DNA of 64,000 bases. Source: Anisakis pegreffii. Lineage: Eukaryota; Nematoda; Chromadorea; Rhabditida; Anisakidae. Below are positions 13,340 to 25,625 of this stretch, in pieces. The notes below the pieces were generated by a model. That model did not search any database and was not told the origin of the DNA. It saw only the letters and a program-made list of their open reading frames with translations. Within the stretch, counting starts at the first letter, position 1, and each line of letters begins with the position of its first letter. The position numbers were made by a program, and so were the translations under genes. The DNA is taken from NCBI GenBank assembly GCA_035041965.1, contig JAPYMA010003003.1, forward strand, positions 62,001-126,000. The letters run 5' to 3'.

Positions 13340-16300
13340 GATCGTATGAATGCCTTTTAATGATCGAACAAGATCACTTTTTGGTGTTCGGCAGTGAAAA
13401 TTCATCGACAACACAAAATTTCCTTCGTTCAATTCAACATTCATTTATTCAACTCTTATCTCAAATCACGATCCTAATCCCCATCACCAGAAGCATCAAC
13501 AGCACCAACAGCTGTTCGCTCACTTTTAAAATTTTTTGATGATGAACAGTGCGCATAAATCATTCAACCACTCATTTATCACACACTCTGCATAACTGAG
13601 TTTCTTTGAGCCATTTATTTTGATTCAGAATTTGTTATTAAGATATTCCATAGTGGTACATACAAATCATCAGAACGTTCTGACTGCTTGAAAGGACACG
13701 ACGAGTTAAGATGCCATCTGACGATAACTGTTATACTGCGATAACACATAGATCTGATTTTTTAAGAGAAGCAACTCATTCAAATAATATATGAGCAGAT
13801 GCGCTTACACATATCTCATAGTGATCGAAAGGAATTCATCATACTCATCGAAAGGGAATTTTTTTGGTTAGTTAGAAGGCATGCTAAAACTAGCTAGCAC
13901 TTTTCAGAGTTATTCATTTGAACGTTCGCCTCCAATCTCGCTCACTTCTTTTTCAGCTCGTCAGTCGTACTTTATTGCATCAAAACAAAGGAATTGATAA
14001 GAACAATGGAATTTGGTACATTTTGAAATAGAGAATGCAGTAATGCAATGAATGTTTAGTTGTTCATTCGAGAAACAATTAAATAATGAATTGATCAGTT
14101 TGAAATTAGCTGATGATTGCTTGTTTTCAGTGCTTTGTGAACGCAAATATGATTAGATTCATTGTTTTGTTTATTGAGGGAAAGAAATGTTTGTCAAAAA
14201 AGCGTTACGAAATGATCAACGAGCATGACGCAAGCGTTTACGGAGGCTTGAACGATGTGCTTTTTCGCATCGGATTCTTCTAAGAAAGAAGCATGCAACA
14301 AAACTTAAAGGATACACACACACACGCATATCCATAGGCATCGGTCAATCTCGCTGACAGATAAATGCTTTTCATAAGATGAGGGGAAGAAATTTACGGC
14401 TTAACAATCTTGTTTAGTGTCGTTCGCAAAAGAAAAAACGACTGACTTCGTTTATTTTTTAACTTTCAAAATTTAGTGTTCAATTTGAGAGTAAGAGATA
14501 CAAGATAGAAGGCCGTAAAGAAGGATGATACACGATCAACAACGGATATTTCAACGAGAGAGAGAGTGTCGGTAATTTTGGCACTTAGCAAGAAATGGAT
14601 TGGATGCACTTTACCGTGACAGAACGTGAAAATAATAAATTTTTCTGATGAAGCGTTTGAAACACATCTTTCGATTGACGAAATTTGTTGAATTACGCTC
14701 CGTGAGTTCGTGATGTTCAACGAATGAATAATACTGTTTGATGAAGAGTAATCTTTAGGCTACTAACGATTTGTTAGAATCTTTCAATACAGTTCAATTT
14801 TCTTATAAATTAACAGCTTCCTTAGGCTATTAATATTATTTTTTAGTTATTAATATTATTATGTTTTTACTATGTTATCTTATAATGACGATAGTCCCTG
14901 TTATTAAAATGATTCATTCCAGTATTGCTTTTCCATCAAAAACATCGCCATTGTTATTGATTTCATTATAATCAAATTTTACGATGATCTATAGAAGTAG
15001 TTTTGAGAATGCTGATCTTGATGACGGATGTTGTCAACAAGCTGTGTGACTTATTTTTATATATTCACACATAAGATCCAAATCTTATCCGATTATCTCC
15101 ATATTCGCGTATTCATGCGAACCCCTTCCCTGAGGCTCTTTACTCGATTCATTCAGTGCGTGCATGCATGCATCCATATTCAATTTATACTCAACAAGTC
15201 AACAACTGCACTCACTCACTCACTCACTCACAAATATAATACAAAAAATTCAAATTCCCATCGAATTCATTCCGACCAAATAACGTTTTGCTATCATTAT
15301 GTTGGTGTTTTTATTGTTATCTTGCACAGCACAAGAGCAGTCAACAGCAGGCAGGCAGTTTGGGAATTATCACTGAACGATGATGCTCATTCTTGGTTGT
15401 TTCGAGTTCGTCACGCCTCATATAGAACACAACGAACAGAGGCTCATAAACGACGAATATTACGAATTAATGGGTGACGAAAGCAGTTAAGTCGAAGACA
15501 TAAAGCATGGAATGCAAATGATAATGACACTAATAATAACTCATAATGATAGGTACATAACCATGAATATATGAGGAGCAGTAAATTGACACCTCATTTC
15601 ATTTAGTTGATCATAAGCGAAATTGGAACATAAACTGTTTAGTTTAATGAACAATTTTTGATAATTCTAGGAATGATGGAGAAAGGTTTTGAATTTATTC
15701 ATGTAATCTGGCGAAAACTTATATTCAGTGATGAAGTGAAATATTGAAACCATCTGCGAGTTTGTTTAATGAATGTAATTCGATACGTAAATAAATGATG
15801 CTAAATAAATCTTTATTCATGCTTCTTCCTAAAACAATTCGCCATTTTCATTGATACTGAAATGAGGCACATGGTTGATTAGTGATCTCAGAGACGAGTT
15901 ATTTTAGATTAAGTCTAAGTGAAGTTCACTTGTCCATCATACTGAGGATAATTGCTCGTATTATTAGGTGAGATTATTACTGCTCTCATTTTCATGGTTA
16001 TTAAAAGTAACACTAATATAAGTATTTATGGTATTGCCAAGAATTTTATGGTCACAATGTTATGGCCAATTTTATCACTGTCATTCATAGCAGCTGGATG
16101 AATTTCGAGTGTTGATATTATTGAAACAACCATCATCCTTTTGAGGATGTAGAATTTTGCTCAATTATTACACGGATCACAATAACGATTATCTTTTGAG
16201 TTATAAACTCGAAAATGAGAACAATTTTGGGTTTTTTGTTTTCTTTTCAAAGTAAATACTCGGAATTTCGGTGCAATGAATAGAAAGCAATTGACTTCTA

Positions 16301-17318
16301 CGGTGACCGTGGAACGTTTACAACGAAGAACAGGAAGCCGAATGAATATACCCATTAAACTGTTTTTTTCCTTTCAAAAAAAAAAAAAAAACACTCATCC
16401 ACAAGCGACAATAAATGAACACAATAAAATGATTTGATGCTCGTTTCCACAGAGGTATTCTCGCAGAGTCGTATCTCTCTCGATAGCACCTTCGATGTCA
16501 TTCTCAGTTCTAATGATTTATTCCGGAAAACCTTGGCTTGGATTGGCGAACATTGCAACACACATCAAAATGCAGTGAACGGTCATCAAAAAATGGTTTG
16601 TCAACGATGTAACTAATTGGATGAATAATTAAATGAGGATATTTAACACCTGCAACCATGGCAATCGTTGCCTGAGTGATAAGAAATCGTGATAATAGCA
16701 ATATGGATACTTAAAATAAAAATGATAGCAATTATTACGACAACGATTAAAAATAATAATGATAATTAACCTGTGCAAGTATTCGTTGAATTGAAACAAT
16801 AAAAATTGGCAGAATTGATTTCTGAATGACAAGTGTTGCATGCATATTACTGACGATGAATCTGAAATTTCAAATGCACAGTCAGTGATCGTATATCGCC
16901 AGATCATATCGATAGTTCACTTGCTCATAAAACATATAACGATAATCGAGCGCTAACAGAAAACCAATGAAAAAGAATGCTGGAACAAGCATGACGGAGT
17001 TAGTTCATGAACGTGACGAAGAATGATCACAATACCTTGACGATTCAAATCGAATCAATTAAACACCGATCATGGTCGTCGTTGACTCGTAATGATGATC
17101 GATTATATAATAATACTTCATTCTTAATCTCAACGCAACTACTCATAATCCCTCCTCATTCCTTCTTCTCATTTCCAATTTCATAACTCATTTCATCATC
17201 GATCCAACAAAAACATTCATTTCTAGATAGAGATCTAAACATTATCTTTCACTATCGGCTTATTCATTTACCAAGTTTACTCTTCTGAGCTCAATAATTC
17301 ATCCACACGGTACACATC
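13340..17318. other. Long stretch without a supported gene
   Basis: Contains a CACT tandem run near 15209-15231 and a poly-A run at 16377-16390. One candidate plus-strand exon follows a TTGCACAG acceptor at about 15330 and runs to a stop at 15477. It is basic and somewhat protein-like (AVWELSLNDDAHSWLFRVRH) but isolated. Otherwise nothing recognised. Confidence 0.4.
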
Positions 17319-17533
17319 ATGAACGGCACCACCAGCAGCAGATCACGACTTAGAAGGAGCGCAGGCACGAGAAATTTTAGTGATTGTTGTCGCTGTTATC
17401 GTCAGTGTTACTGTTCTATGGATGATGGTTGAGGGATGTTGAGGAAATATTATATTGAGTGTTGCAGTCTTAAACACTCGTCCATATCCGGTCCATTCGG
17501 ATGTGCAAGATTATATGGGATGTTTATGTTTAG
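17319..17533 (+). CDS. Small cysteine-rich N-terminal coding region, function unknown (partial)
   Basis: Two exons join in phase: 17319-17427 from an ATG, and 17468-17533, across a 40-base intron (GTTGAG...TTGCAG). The peptide starts MNGTTSSSRSRLRRSAGTRN. It then has a cysteine cluster FSDCCRCYRQCYCSMDD, followed by RPYPVHSDVQDYMGCLC, and ends at a GTACGA donor in phase 1. The first exon is visibly richer in G and C than its surroundings. Clustered cysteines next to a basic stretch could be lipidation or metal-binding sites, but I recognise no family. I found no in-phase downstream exon; the hAT element at 18.2 kb would fall in the next intron. Confidence 0.4.
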
Positions 17534-18192
17534 GTACGATTGAATTTACAACATGCATTCGATATATACAGAGAAGAGATCAGATTGAATGTGGTTTAGT
17601 CATAATTTACTTTATGTTTGCTATGAACACATCTCGAAGGTTATAAAGTTTCGATGTGCATTTCGAGGTGCTCAAATGATAGTCACAATGGAATGAATGG
17701 ATATCAATATTGAATTGCAAATATTTATTCGACAATCGGACGGGATGAATGGATACTTCCGCATTTCTATGATCATGTTGCGAATTTTTAATAGGTTAAG
17801 TTTATTTGTTGAATAAGGATTGAGAAATGCGCATTGAATCGTTCGTCGCTAGGGAAATGAATACTATTAATGATGATTAATTACAAATCAGTATAATAAT
17901 AATATAAAGGATAAAAATGGAGGATAGTTTATGTTCGTCAAGGTTATACTGAGCCATTTCAGAATTGAACGAAATGAGTAAATGAAACAGTTTTATCGAC
18001 GAAATAAGCAAACTCTGTCGGAACAATTTATCACTTCGTGTAATTCTCATCAAAAAAATCATCAGCTTCCAACATTTCCGAGTGAGATAATCTTTGAGTG
18101 GTTTTCGATCATTTCGATCACGTTAAAAGTGGGAAATTTGAGGCAAATTTTTTCGACCTGAGTAACTAATATGTAAGTTTAATTGATTAGAC

Positions 18193-19045
18193 CAGTGGTT
18201 CTTACGTTCGGGTGCTCTATTACCCCTTTTGATGACCTGGCAGGCCGTCGTTACCCCCCTTCCTCCTATTAAATATGGAAATCGCACATGTTATGTTCAG
18301 ATGATTGCTACTTTCAATCTCACTAGCACGTCCATGATGGTAATGGACATCGCTGGGCCTTCTCTTAGACCGTTGAGTTACTCAGTATTGCAATCTATTA
18401 TAATTGCATGAAAAGCTATTGTCTATGACACGCTCATACACTTGAAACTGATTTTGATGAATTCTCATTCTTTTCGGACGTGTTGTATTCACTCTCATAG
18501 CTATCACATGCGAATACCGTTCTATTGATGAGTTTTCCTCATTCACTTCACCGCATTTAACTTCACCGTTCAAATAAACTTCTCATTCTGTAGTATATAC
18601 TATTTACTGGGTACTTTAACGATTGTTGACAACCGAAATCAACAATACAGCGATCGAATTGATTTGCTCAACAACGTTCGACAGTGAAATGAACAATTAT
18701 AGAGTGTGTTTGACAGAATGAGAATTTGACTTTAATTATTCATTGAAATGAATGAGAAATTAGCAGAAGAGAACACTTTTGGTGATAAAAGCTATGAGAG
18801 CGATTGTAACAGCAAGGAAAAGAATGAAAACCCTGTTAAAACGACATTTAAAGACAAATGGATGTAATTTCAATGTTGCCATCAGCAAACCGAATTTACA
18901 TATCCGAAATGAAAAACACCATCACAGTGGCATTCTACCATAACATCACAACTGCACGAAATGCTATTTTCCCGACCCCTCCATTACCCCTTGACACCTA
19001 CAAATTACCTGAAATGGGTAATTTCATCCCCTGTGAGAAGCACTG
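18193..19045 (+). mobile_element. Complete hAT-superfamily MITE (853 bp) with 8-bp target-site duplication
   Basis: The left end reads CAGTGGTTCTTAC and the right end, reversed, CAGTGCTTCTCAC: terminal inverted repeats matching at 11 of 13 positions and starting with the CAGTG typical of hAT elements. The element is flanked on both sides by GATTAGAC (18185-18192 and 19046-19053), a perfect 8-bp duplication as expected for hAT transposition. Internal frames are all under about 75 codons and none resembles a transposase, so it is non-autonomous. Two degraded relatives lie at 9.1-9.7 and 36.0-36.7 kb. Confidence 0.92.
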
Positions 19046-19053
19046 GATTAGAC

Positions 19054-22000
19054 TGAATGCAGTACCCAATTGAAGGGTTTGAGATGAACACAATTCCAAC
19101 CTAGTGCGGTGAGCATTGACGAGTGGTCTTTTTTGTCGAATTGAGCATAAAATTTCAGAGCACAATGATGGTCTAAGCAAGAAGGATGATCTGATTCATC
19201 AGTGAATTGCTCAAATCATTAATGATGTCTCGGATTTGCTTTAAAATTCATGCAGTTGAAGCAAAGTTGGTTTTCAATTGGGATTTTGAGACTAGCTTGA
19301 TGAACTGAGGAGGCGGACGTATCTTGAAAGTTGGCATCGAATGACATTTGGTTCATCTAATGATATCATTAAGGAATTGATTTTTCTCATCTTCTCGGTT
19401 GTTTACAGTCGCTTCGTTTGTGCTTATTTCGTCGGAATGGATAGTTTTTCACTCGAGAAAAGCGTTTCAAAAATCAACTTTGAATGTTAAATTCCAGCGA
19501 ATCGCTGATCATTTTCAATCCGTTTCGCAGTATTTTTTCCTACAATGATTTGCAAAAAGGTCGTGGCATGATGAAAGTGTTGCATCAATTACCATTCAGT
19601 CAATTCAGGAAACATTTCCGATACATCTATTTCTGTGTGACATTCAAATCATTCATAACTGAATTCAACAAAGTCTAAATAAGGAATTGCGGGGGATTAT
19701 GACGGATTGCGATAAACTTTCACCTCATGACATTATCGTGTGCTTTCTCGATTATCTTTTCGAATTTATGCATTCAGCAGATCATTCGAATGAGGTGAAA
19801 TGAAGTCAGTAGAAATGAATTTATTGAACGGTTTGACCTGCTGGTGCTCATTTTGACGGTTAGTAGTAAGTTGGAGAAGTTGAAACCCTACAACTCAAAA
19901 ACATCATAACTCCCGAATGTCACGGCTTCAATTTTTATCGGTGAATTCCTTGCTAACGAAATCTTTTCATCGCATTCGAACGAATCTCAATCATCTCATA
20001 TCGAATGTCGCATGAATCAAATTTGAGTGCTTGGATAACCTTCTAAAACGTCTCATAATGGAATGCGAAGAAGCCATACACTAAAGCGACTCACCGAAGC
20101 AATTAACGAGTCCATCACACAAACTTGAATGATCTGTGCAGTGAATGCTCAATAATTAGATTCGAAATGCATAAAAACAATAAGAAAGTGTTTTGCGCAC
20201 TACCCAGTGGAACTAATCGAGTGAACTTACTCATTTGCATTCATTCCAACTTCATTTCATATTCCTCTCCGTCAAAAAATGCACATATCACATGCCACAT
20301 TCCGAACTCGCCAATCAGCTACTGAATAAAGCACAATGAAAATGTGCGTGACGGACGACAAATCTGAGTGTTGTTAGTTCACCGAGAGTCGCGATTCTTC
20401 GACTAGGATCGAAACAAAGAAGAAAACGTTAGGCGAACATTCATTGTCTGCCATATTAATTGCAAAACGACTCTGCTAATCAACTCATGTGCAACTCTTA
20501 AGAGCACGCCAATTATCGTTGAATTCTCATCCACCTTAATGATCTATTGAATCGTTTCTATTCACATGAATCGTGCATGAATTTACTGCTCAATACTAAT
20601 GATATTTGCACTCACTGCATCACTGCTTCATGAGTTCATAAATTACAGGCAGGCGATAAACTGCGAATGATGCATATGTACATAAAGTGGAATGACATAA
20701 AAGTAAGAATTAGGTGTTTGAAGCGGCTGACGAGAGCTGGAACATGCACAGCTAGCATTCACTAAGAATGCTGACTGACATTCAGCATTCAATCGCAGAG
20801 ACTGTTCAAATTCAATTACTCATTAGAGCGCTGAAGCGATGATGGCGAACGGGGTGGTATTATGGTTTAGTTGATGATGAAAAGCATACAAATGAATGGT
20901 GATTATCGCATCTTTAGCTCTAGATAAATAACGAGAAAAAAACAACAGAAAAAAGTACATGATTATGCGGATTTACTTACACTACTTAATACATCTACTT
21001 ACTTCAATTTTATCGCACCTGTTATGCAGCCTTACTCTTACGATAAATCCTTCTTCATGGATTCGTATATGTGTACTTACGGACGGGCGATTCATTCAGT
21101 CGTACTGATTAAAAACATAAATATAAAGGAGGATGTAAAATGAAGCAAGTCGTAAATTTATTCGACCGACTAGCGAGCAGTTAGTAGGACAACAGATAGG
21201 TAGGTGTCTGTCTGTGAGCGCTTAGATGCCAACTTTCAAGCAGTATTTCTTCATCGAATCGTATAAAGAGGAACACGAAATTGAGTGTGTTTCATGAATC
21301 TATGCAGAAAACAGGCACATGTACTCACAAGTACTGAACTCAATATTCAACCGGTAATATACGGCAATCGCCTGGTCACGATTCGAGAGTAATAATCGCG
21401 ATATCAGTCACATACACTCGTAAATAATAATCATTTCTGCATCAAGTAGCGTAATATCGAGAACATGCACGGATAGGATACATTCACATCATATCGGCTA
21501 ACTAGACACGCTGACAAGCAGCACCTCGAATCCACATTTGCACACACACACACGCACATAGATGGCATGTTTAGCATCGTATCCGTATTATGCATGACCG
21601 AGCGACTGGACGTTAGCTGGATGTGCGACATGTGAGCTTTGAGGTTGCCATTCAAGCGTATGCTCGAAGCGAAACAATCAATTTCTGCACAGAGCGGACC
21701 TTTCAGCCGATTTGAGCTGCACAGAGGCAAGCAGAGGCCAACTCAGCCAAATTGTTCGAAAGCCCAGCCAGCCAGCTAGCTAGCTAGCTAGCTGGCTGGC
21801 TCACTCACTTACTGCACACGTTCCATATGACAACCGGCTGACTGCATTAAATCTATGTCAACTCTTTGTGGCTATCCAATCGCATTTCATCGATTCATCG
21901 CAACAACTCCAGTAACACATCAATTCTCTAACGCAACGATCCTAACCTATCCTCATTTCTTCCTCTCTCTTGCCCAGGATTTTTCGATAGATGCATTTCG

Positions 22001-22420
22001 TCATCTGTTACCTAGCTATCTCAGCACTTCATCAACTAAACACCAACCTCATTCATCTTGATCTCATGTAATCACTATGCCCTATTGCACCTAAAACTCG
22101 GTTCCTGATTAATAAACTCAATCTCCCTCAGGCTTCTTCTGTCTTCATTCAATCAATCGCTTGCATTACTTATATTTATCTGTTCAAACACCACAAAAAA
22201 GATGCATGAAGTCATTAGCTTTAGCTTTAGTGTATGTTACCTAATTGATTCGTTCGCTCCTACATCTTGTCGTAAAGCTTAGGCCAAAAAAATAACAATT
22301 TTGACGGTCAGTCAGTGGAATGGTTGATGGGAAGGAATACTGCACATTCTGTTAAGACACAATAAAGGAACCATTTATTTGGTGTTAAAGGGTTCAGTCT
22401 GAAGGGTTCTGATTTAAAGA
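19054..22420. other. Long stretch without a supported gene
   Basis: Short frames on both strands, without joined splice sites. Includes a CA-rich run near 21540-21555 and an AGCT palindromic run at 21762-21806. Nothing else recognised. Confidence 0.5.
21762..21806. repeat. AGCT tandem run forming a perfect palindrome
   Basis: CAGCCAGC, then repeated TAGC units, then GGCTGGCT. The tract is self-complementary end to end, so it can extrude a cruciform or fold as a hairpin when transcribed. It sits in non-coding DNA. Confidence 0.85.
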
Positions 22421-22439
22421 CGTTATCCGTTGTATTTTG

Positions 22440-23490
22440 GTAACGGTTGGATTAATATCTTCAATATATACGGTATGTAGCCAATGGACACATCAACTTG
22501 CAAGATTTTATGACATATATGGGTGTTCCCAATCCGTCAAAATGATGATAAACGGAGCTGGGTTCGGATTCAGAATATCACATTTCTACTCAGCGATTTG
22601 GCTTACTTCAAGAGACAGAGGTATTTTCTCAATACTATCTCAAGGCAATGGAAGTGTCATCTTCAAGCCCACCAAACTCTCAAAGTTGCCCATTAACATA
22701 TGAATTTCTTTGCACCGTTCGATCCAGCGAAGCCTCTAGATTCTAAAAATTATGTGACATGCTGAGCGATTTCGCTTTCTTGAGGAGATATAGCTATGCC
22801 TTTAGATACATCTCAAATAGCGCAGCCGCGCTCATCCATGTACAATGATCAGTATAGATCAATCAATAGCTTCATATAGCAACATGTGGATTGCCATATT
22901 AGATCTAACCGTATTCGCAGGTTTGCCCAGAAACATGTGAATTTCTTTCCACCGTTCCATCCAGCTGATCCTCTAGATTCAGAATATTATAAATTTTACT
23001 AATCAATTTGGCTTAGTTGAGGAGATATAGGCATTTTATTAATACTATCTCGGGTGCTAACTTCAAGGCTACCGTAAGCTCAAGTTTGCCCAGTAACATA
23101 TGGATTTTTCTATATCAGTCGATCCAGCTGGATCTTTTCATTCAGAAAAACATATATATTGTCGAGCGGTTTTGCTTTCCTGAGCAGATATAGCCATTTT
23201 CTTAGACCTATCTCAATCAGATAGCGTAGTCGCGCTGATTCATACAAATTGATCACTATAGAGCAATGAAAACGTTCATATGGCAATAGGCGGATGTAGA
23301 TTTTCGAGCTAACCGTCTTCTCAGGTTTGCCCGGAAACATGTGAATTTCTTTTGACCGTTCCATCCAGCAGAACCTCTAGATTCAGAATATTGTAAATTT
23401 TACTGTGCAATTTGCCTTAGTTGAAGTGATGTAGGCATTTTATTAATAATATCTCGGGTGCTAACTTCAAGGCTATCGTAAGTTCTTCTC
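22440..23490 (+). repeat. Dispersed tandem repeat array 1 (alternating units, about 400-bp dimer)
   Basis: Units repeat the landmarks GTTTGCCCAGAAACATGTGA, ACCGTTCxATCCAGC, CTCTAGATTCAGAATAT and GAGGAGATATAG. Two subtypes alternate. One (about 240 bp, e.g. 22678-22917 and 23080-23320) carries ATTTTGTCGAGCGGTTTTGC-like and CGCAGTCGCGCT-like blocks. The other (about 165 bp, e.g. 22918-23080 and 23320-23480) carries CATTTTATTAATACTATCTC and GGTGCTAACTTCAAGGCTA. The copies are diverged. No open frame is conserved between units. Confidence 0.85.
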
Positions 23491-23499
23491 ATTCATTCC

Positions 23500-25620
23500 A
23501 GCCACATCACCCATTCACTCTCCTTCTTTTTCAACGATTCCGTACTCCATTAATTACTTATCATCACAACTTCCACTTATTCAGGTTTTCAACCCGATTG
23601 ATTTCCAGTGGGTGTTTTGGCAGTTCAGAATCAAGCTAGATGATGTGAGTGAAATTAAGGGAAGTGTTTACCGCCTTCATATTTTCCGATATTTTACATA
23701 TTTCTCGATACGTGCCCCAGTTTGTTTGATTTTTTGTGATTCTCGCCAATATTTTCTCTATTCTGTATTATACTGCCTTCATGCTTTTCGATATTTTTTA
23801 CACGTTTTCGTTCCACTGATGATTTCGGCATCTTGAGGTATGCAACGTGCAGATGTATTATAATTTGTAATCATTTGCTGTGTTGTGTTTCGATTCATTC
23901 GAATCATGTCATCTCATTTGTTAATAATGATAATGGAACCTATCAAAATTGTGATGGCTGATTCTAGTGATTCACGAAACGCTATTCAACTTATGCGAAT
24001 GACGCTCCTTGATATTTGGTTAAGTCTGTTTGGTTGATGAGTTATTATATGAACATGTTAGTCATCAGTTGTTTACGCATAAAATGTACAACTTTATTAA
24101 TTCAGAAACGATATAGTTCACAAATGAGACACACTTAAACTTTCACTGTCAATTTACAACTGATGCAAGTAAATTGTCAAATTAGAAACAAATATGGATG
24201 GACGAATGAATGAATGTAGATAAACAAAGATGAAATATATTCAGAAAATTGAATGATGGTTCGATGAGGTGATTATTTTTTGAACAACGTTCTTCTCGAC
24301 ATTGCTCATTATCAACAATATCGTGGAACACTTCTCAAAGTCACACGATGCTTCTAAAACGTTTCCGGATCGATCAACACTGACCACATCATCACGAAAA
24401 CACAAGATTACAAATGTCATAATGGCTTGTTTTACTCGTGTTCCATTTACTATAACTATTATCCTCAAGATGATTGTTTCATCGATGCACACAACAGTTG
24501 CACAATTTCGGTTATTGCTGTTGATCAGCACGAACCTCAGAGCATTTTTTAAAGGTTTCTTACGATTCGTTACAATTCCGTACAGTCGTCGTCGACTCTG
24601 CGACCGATCAATGCTCATCAGACAAACTTGAAAGCAATCGAACAATACAATTTGATTAATGAGAATATGAAACGAACATTAATTTACAAATACAAACAAC
24701 AGAGGAGAAATGAATGAAAAACAACGATAAGCAATGAACAACTTTTTACATTCTCTTCCACAATATATAAGCACGCACATGCATCAATTAGTCAATCAAT
24801 CCATGCAATCGACGAAATTAATTGGACAACAAAACAAAACGAATCCAATAAATATGATATAATAATAAAAATACAGACAATGCAATAAAAAATTACCGAT
24901 ATTAACAAAACAGCTAAAGAATGTAAATCTCAATTATGAGTTTTGCCTGCCCAAAAACTGAACAATTTTGCAATAATGAAGTATACTGATCGTTAAAGGT
25001 AACTAAAAAAATTTTAAAAAACGATAATTCTATTTGCAAATCACACCGAGACAAATATACAGTGACCGAGTATGACCATAATCATGAACATATCTATCAT
25101 AACAACGGCAACGATAACAATGCTTAGAGCAATCGAAGCAATCTGTGCTCTTGTCATTATTACCGTTAATTGGTATTATACATGCGAACACACCTTACAG
25201 TTATAACAGCATCACCACCATTCAAATACCACAATAATATGACAGCAAGTCTCCAACTGTAATTTAATATATGTAAATGAAACTTTTCAATAATAACCCT
25301 CGCAGGATTCCTCTACACACGAACACAATTCATCTGCTTTAAACCACTTTTAAATTCCAGTTTCTACCACAAAATTCCACACAAATACAATTTCAAAACG
25401 TAAAATACCACCAAAAATTCATAATATCCAAATGACTAAATCTGTTCAAACGAAGCAAATCTTAAAAAATTCAAATCAAAAGTTGACAACTGAATGTAAC
25501 AAAAACAATTATAATAATATAACACACATACAGGTACAAACATCAAACTCATATCATATCAGTCAATCAACTGATTATTCATCTACGATAAATTCATTTA
25601 TGATAAATATCAGTAAAAGA
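23500..25620. other. Intergenic stretch downstream of the receptor gene
   Basis: A minus-strand frame of 134 codons at 24241-24645 and an overlapping plus-strand frame at 24302-24631 are both open. Neither resembles a known protein nor has convincing splice partners, so I do not call either. The receptor's 3' UTR should lie at the right end of this interval. Confidence 0.5.
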
Positions 25621-25625
25621 AACAA

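Noticed and set aside
15028..15477. 149-codon plus-strand frame
   Set aside because: Runs through a CACT microsatellite and has atypical composition in its first half. Only the last 50 codons after a splice acceptor remain possible as an exon.
18229..19073. Several small frames inside and at the edge of the hAT element
   Set aside because: They are not conserved in the other two copies and resemble no transposase.
24241..24645. 134-codon minus-strand frame
   Set aside because: The opposite strand is open over the same region, there is no initiating context or splice partner, and no similarity is seen.
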